From the NCBI GenBank assembly GCA_025642065.1, contig JAODUP010000912.1, forward strand, positions 187,389 through 251,388: DNA of 64,000 bases, in the 5' to 3' direction. The notes below the pieces were generated by a model that had not been told where the DNA came from, made no database searches, and worked only from the letters and a program-made list of their open reading frames with translations. Position numbers and translations under genes: made by a program. Positions 41,578 through 44,390 of the stretch are shown here, piece after piece (position 1 is the first letter of the stretch; each line of letters starts with the position of its first letter). This DNA is from Paralvinella palmiformis. Its lineage: Eukaryota; Annelida; Polychaeta; Terebellida; Alvinellidae.

Positions 41578-42288
41578 GTGTGTGTGTGTGTGTGTGTGGT
41601 CTGAAAATGTACCGAGAACGTCGATTCCTGAATACAACTGTTGAATGTATTCATCGGTGAACAGAGTACAGAGAAGTCTGGTGTTTTTGATATTGAGGCA
41701 TATATATATAAATATATATCATTCTCTCGTAGATCTATACACGTGTATTATACGGTGTATCCATAAAATACACCTTAATAAGACGGAAGCCTTTTATATC
41801 CACATACCTGCTCGTGAAGGCTGTGCCTTGGGCACACAGTATTACACACACACACACAAACACACGTATCACGTATAGGGGTATATATACAAGTATCAAA
41901 TCTGTATGCAAGACGGGGGGGGGGGAATCCTCTATCCCGAAACAGTCATCTCCCGACCACAATTTGTTGTTGACTCGCAGGCGGGCGCTTTAATAAGACG
42001 CCCGGCAACAGAAGAATGCGACCTTGACCTAGTTCTCTCCCGTTGCGGCGCCCTCACAACGATCACATGATCAGCAGCTGACTGGCTCGGTGGCTAATGG
42101 CCGCAGCTAGATCCATAAACCACGGCTAGGATATAGAGAAGCCTGTTTCTGATGTATAAATGTCTGCTATTTCGTCATGCTGACGGCGGAGTAGGATCTT
42201 GATTTTGTTTACGACATTTACTGGCCAGCTAGGCCTAGTCATTGCTGCAAAATGGGAGATTGTTATAAAGGTGCATTGTCCCCCCCCC

Positions 42289-42325
<37 letters not shown>

Positions 42326-43930
42326 AAAAGTGGGGATGAAGAATCACAATTCGTGGTTAGATTATCTCAGGAGAGGGGGGGGGGGGGTTAGGAGAATGTG
42401 TTTAGATGAGGCAGGTGTTATCTATCCATCCCCAATTTCCACCCATTCTAACCCCCCTTCCCCACTATCCGATGGTATCACGCCCTCGCGGCATATAGAT
42501 CATTCATCGGGATATTGGATCCATACCAGCGATATTTCCCCGCTAAGAGGCGCACAGCTTATCGGGGCCTAGGTCGTTGTGTGATAGAACTCCAGTAAAT
42601 CATACACACGCGCGCACACAGACACACACGCACACAGACACACACAATATCAAAAATCATTTACTGGACGGAAGGGACATTATGAGTTCAGTTGATGGGT
42701 TGATTTGAGTTGTTCACATAATATGACCGATGGGTAACTTCGGAGGGATTCGAGTAGGTTTCGAACTCACAACGCAGTGCTTTAACAACTGCGCCTTGTG
42801 GGCACCCGAAGGGACATTGCCTATAAATGACAAGGAGAGGGAAAGAGGCGGGAGGAGCGGGAAAGATGGAGCAGCAGCAGTAGAAGCAGCAAATCAATAT
42901 AGCTCCAATGCGATGGTCAGAATACCAACATTTGTGGATAATTAGCTGAGATTAGGCCACTGAGTCGGCCTATATTAGAGCAGAACATAACACAATCATC
43001 CTCAATGTTACCTTGTCTTTAAGATGGCTAGCCTTAGCCATACAGGTAATGACGGGTAGTAGTAATGACCTTCACCATGACCGACGGCGTCCTTGGTTAC
43101 TGTTGGCGTTTTTATTAGGGGACAGTGTTGGAGATGGGTGGTACTCTAATGTATTATAGATTGGTGCTGTGCTCCGATTGTATGGCCTGGGTAGGGTATA
43201 TGTTTCTCTCTCTCTCTCTCTCTCTGTGCGTGTGTGTAATGCTTCTCTCTCTCTCTCTATGTGTGTATGCGTGTGTGTGTGCGCGGGCGCGCCTGTGTGT
43301 GAGAGAGGGGGAGAGTACCTTGTAAGTAACCGATAAATCGTGTTATCACATCTGCACCATTTTGGTGACCAAATAGATGTTTTTATTAATTTACGATCAG
43401 TTCACAAATATCGAAACAGGTCATGATGGTGTTAAACTTGTATACATTCAAATTCATTATTATTATTGTTATGTTTTGTATTTGAAGAAGTGTGCATCTC
43501 GAGTCTTTACTATTGTATGAAAAATATGGAAAGCCATTTATTTATTTTAATCGACCTGCAAGCACGTTGCTCATAACTAAGTACCCCGTGTGAAAGCACA
43601 ATAGGGCAGAGGCTGTTCACTGACGCATTGCTGAGAGAAGACAATTTTCTGTTGAATGAGGATTTATGTGAGAAACTGGGTGTATGGATCGGGGATGTAT
43701 AAATACCGAGGCTTTAGAATTTGTTCGACCCCCAGAGGAGCATCTCGATCACCAATTATAGTTACTAGCTAAGTACAAGTGTCGGCTCGTGGGTGACCAG
43801 AGCGTTAGACTCATCAATATCAGTTAGCTCTTTTTTTTTTCTCTCTCTCTCTCTCTCTCTGGATTCTCACCCCCCTCTCTCACGTTGTGTTTGTGTGTAT
43901 CTTTCTCTGTTTTTTCTCTCTATCTGTCTA

Positions 43931-43986
<56 letters not shown>

Positions 43987-44063
43987 CGTCTTTCTCTCTC
44001 TCTCTCTCTCTCTCTCTGTATCTTTCTCTGTTTTCTCTCTATATATATGTGTGTCTCTCTCTA

Positions 44064-44131
<68 letters not shown>

Positions 44132-44314
44132 CTCTCTCTCTCTCTCTCTCTCTCTCTTGTGTGTGTGTGTGTGTATGTGTGGTGTGTGTGTTCCGAGGTA
44201 TTAATTATTAAGATCAATATATCAATGAAACTCAGTTGTCTGTTGTAACCGCATTGGGTCATGTTTTTTCTCTGGGTTATTAATGGCCTTAGCTTGTCAT
44301 AGTTCTTCTGATCG

Positions 44315-44351
<37 letters not shown>

Positions 44352-44358
44352 CTGTCTG

Positions 44359-44390
<32 letters not shown>

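Noticed and set aside
43793..44262. 151- and 131-codon open frames
   Set aside because: They are translations of CT/TG/AT microsatellites (Ser-Leu, Cys-Val, Tyr-Ile and Arg-Glu repeats).
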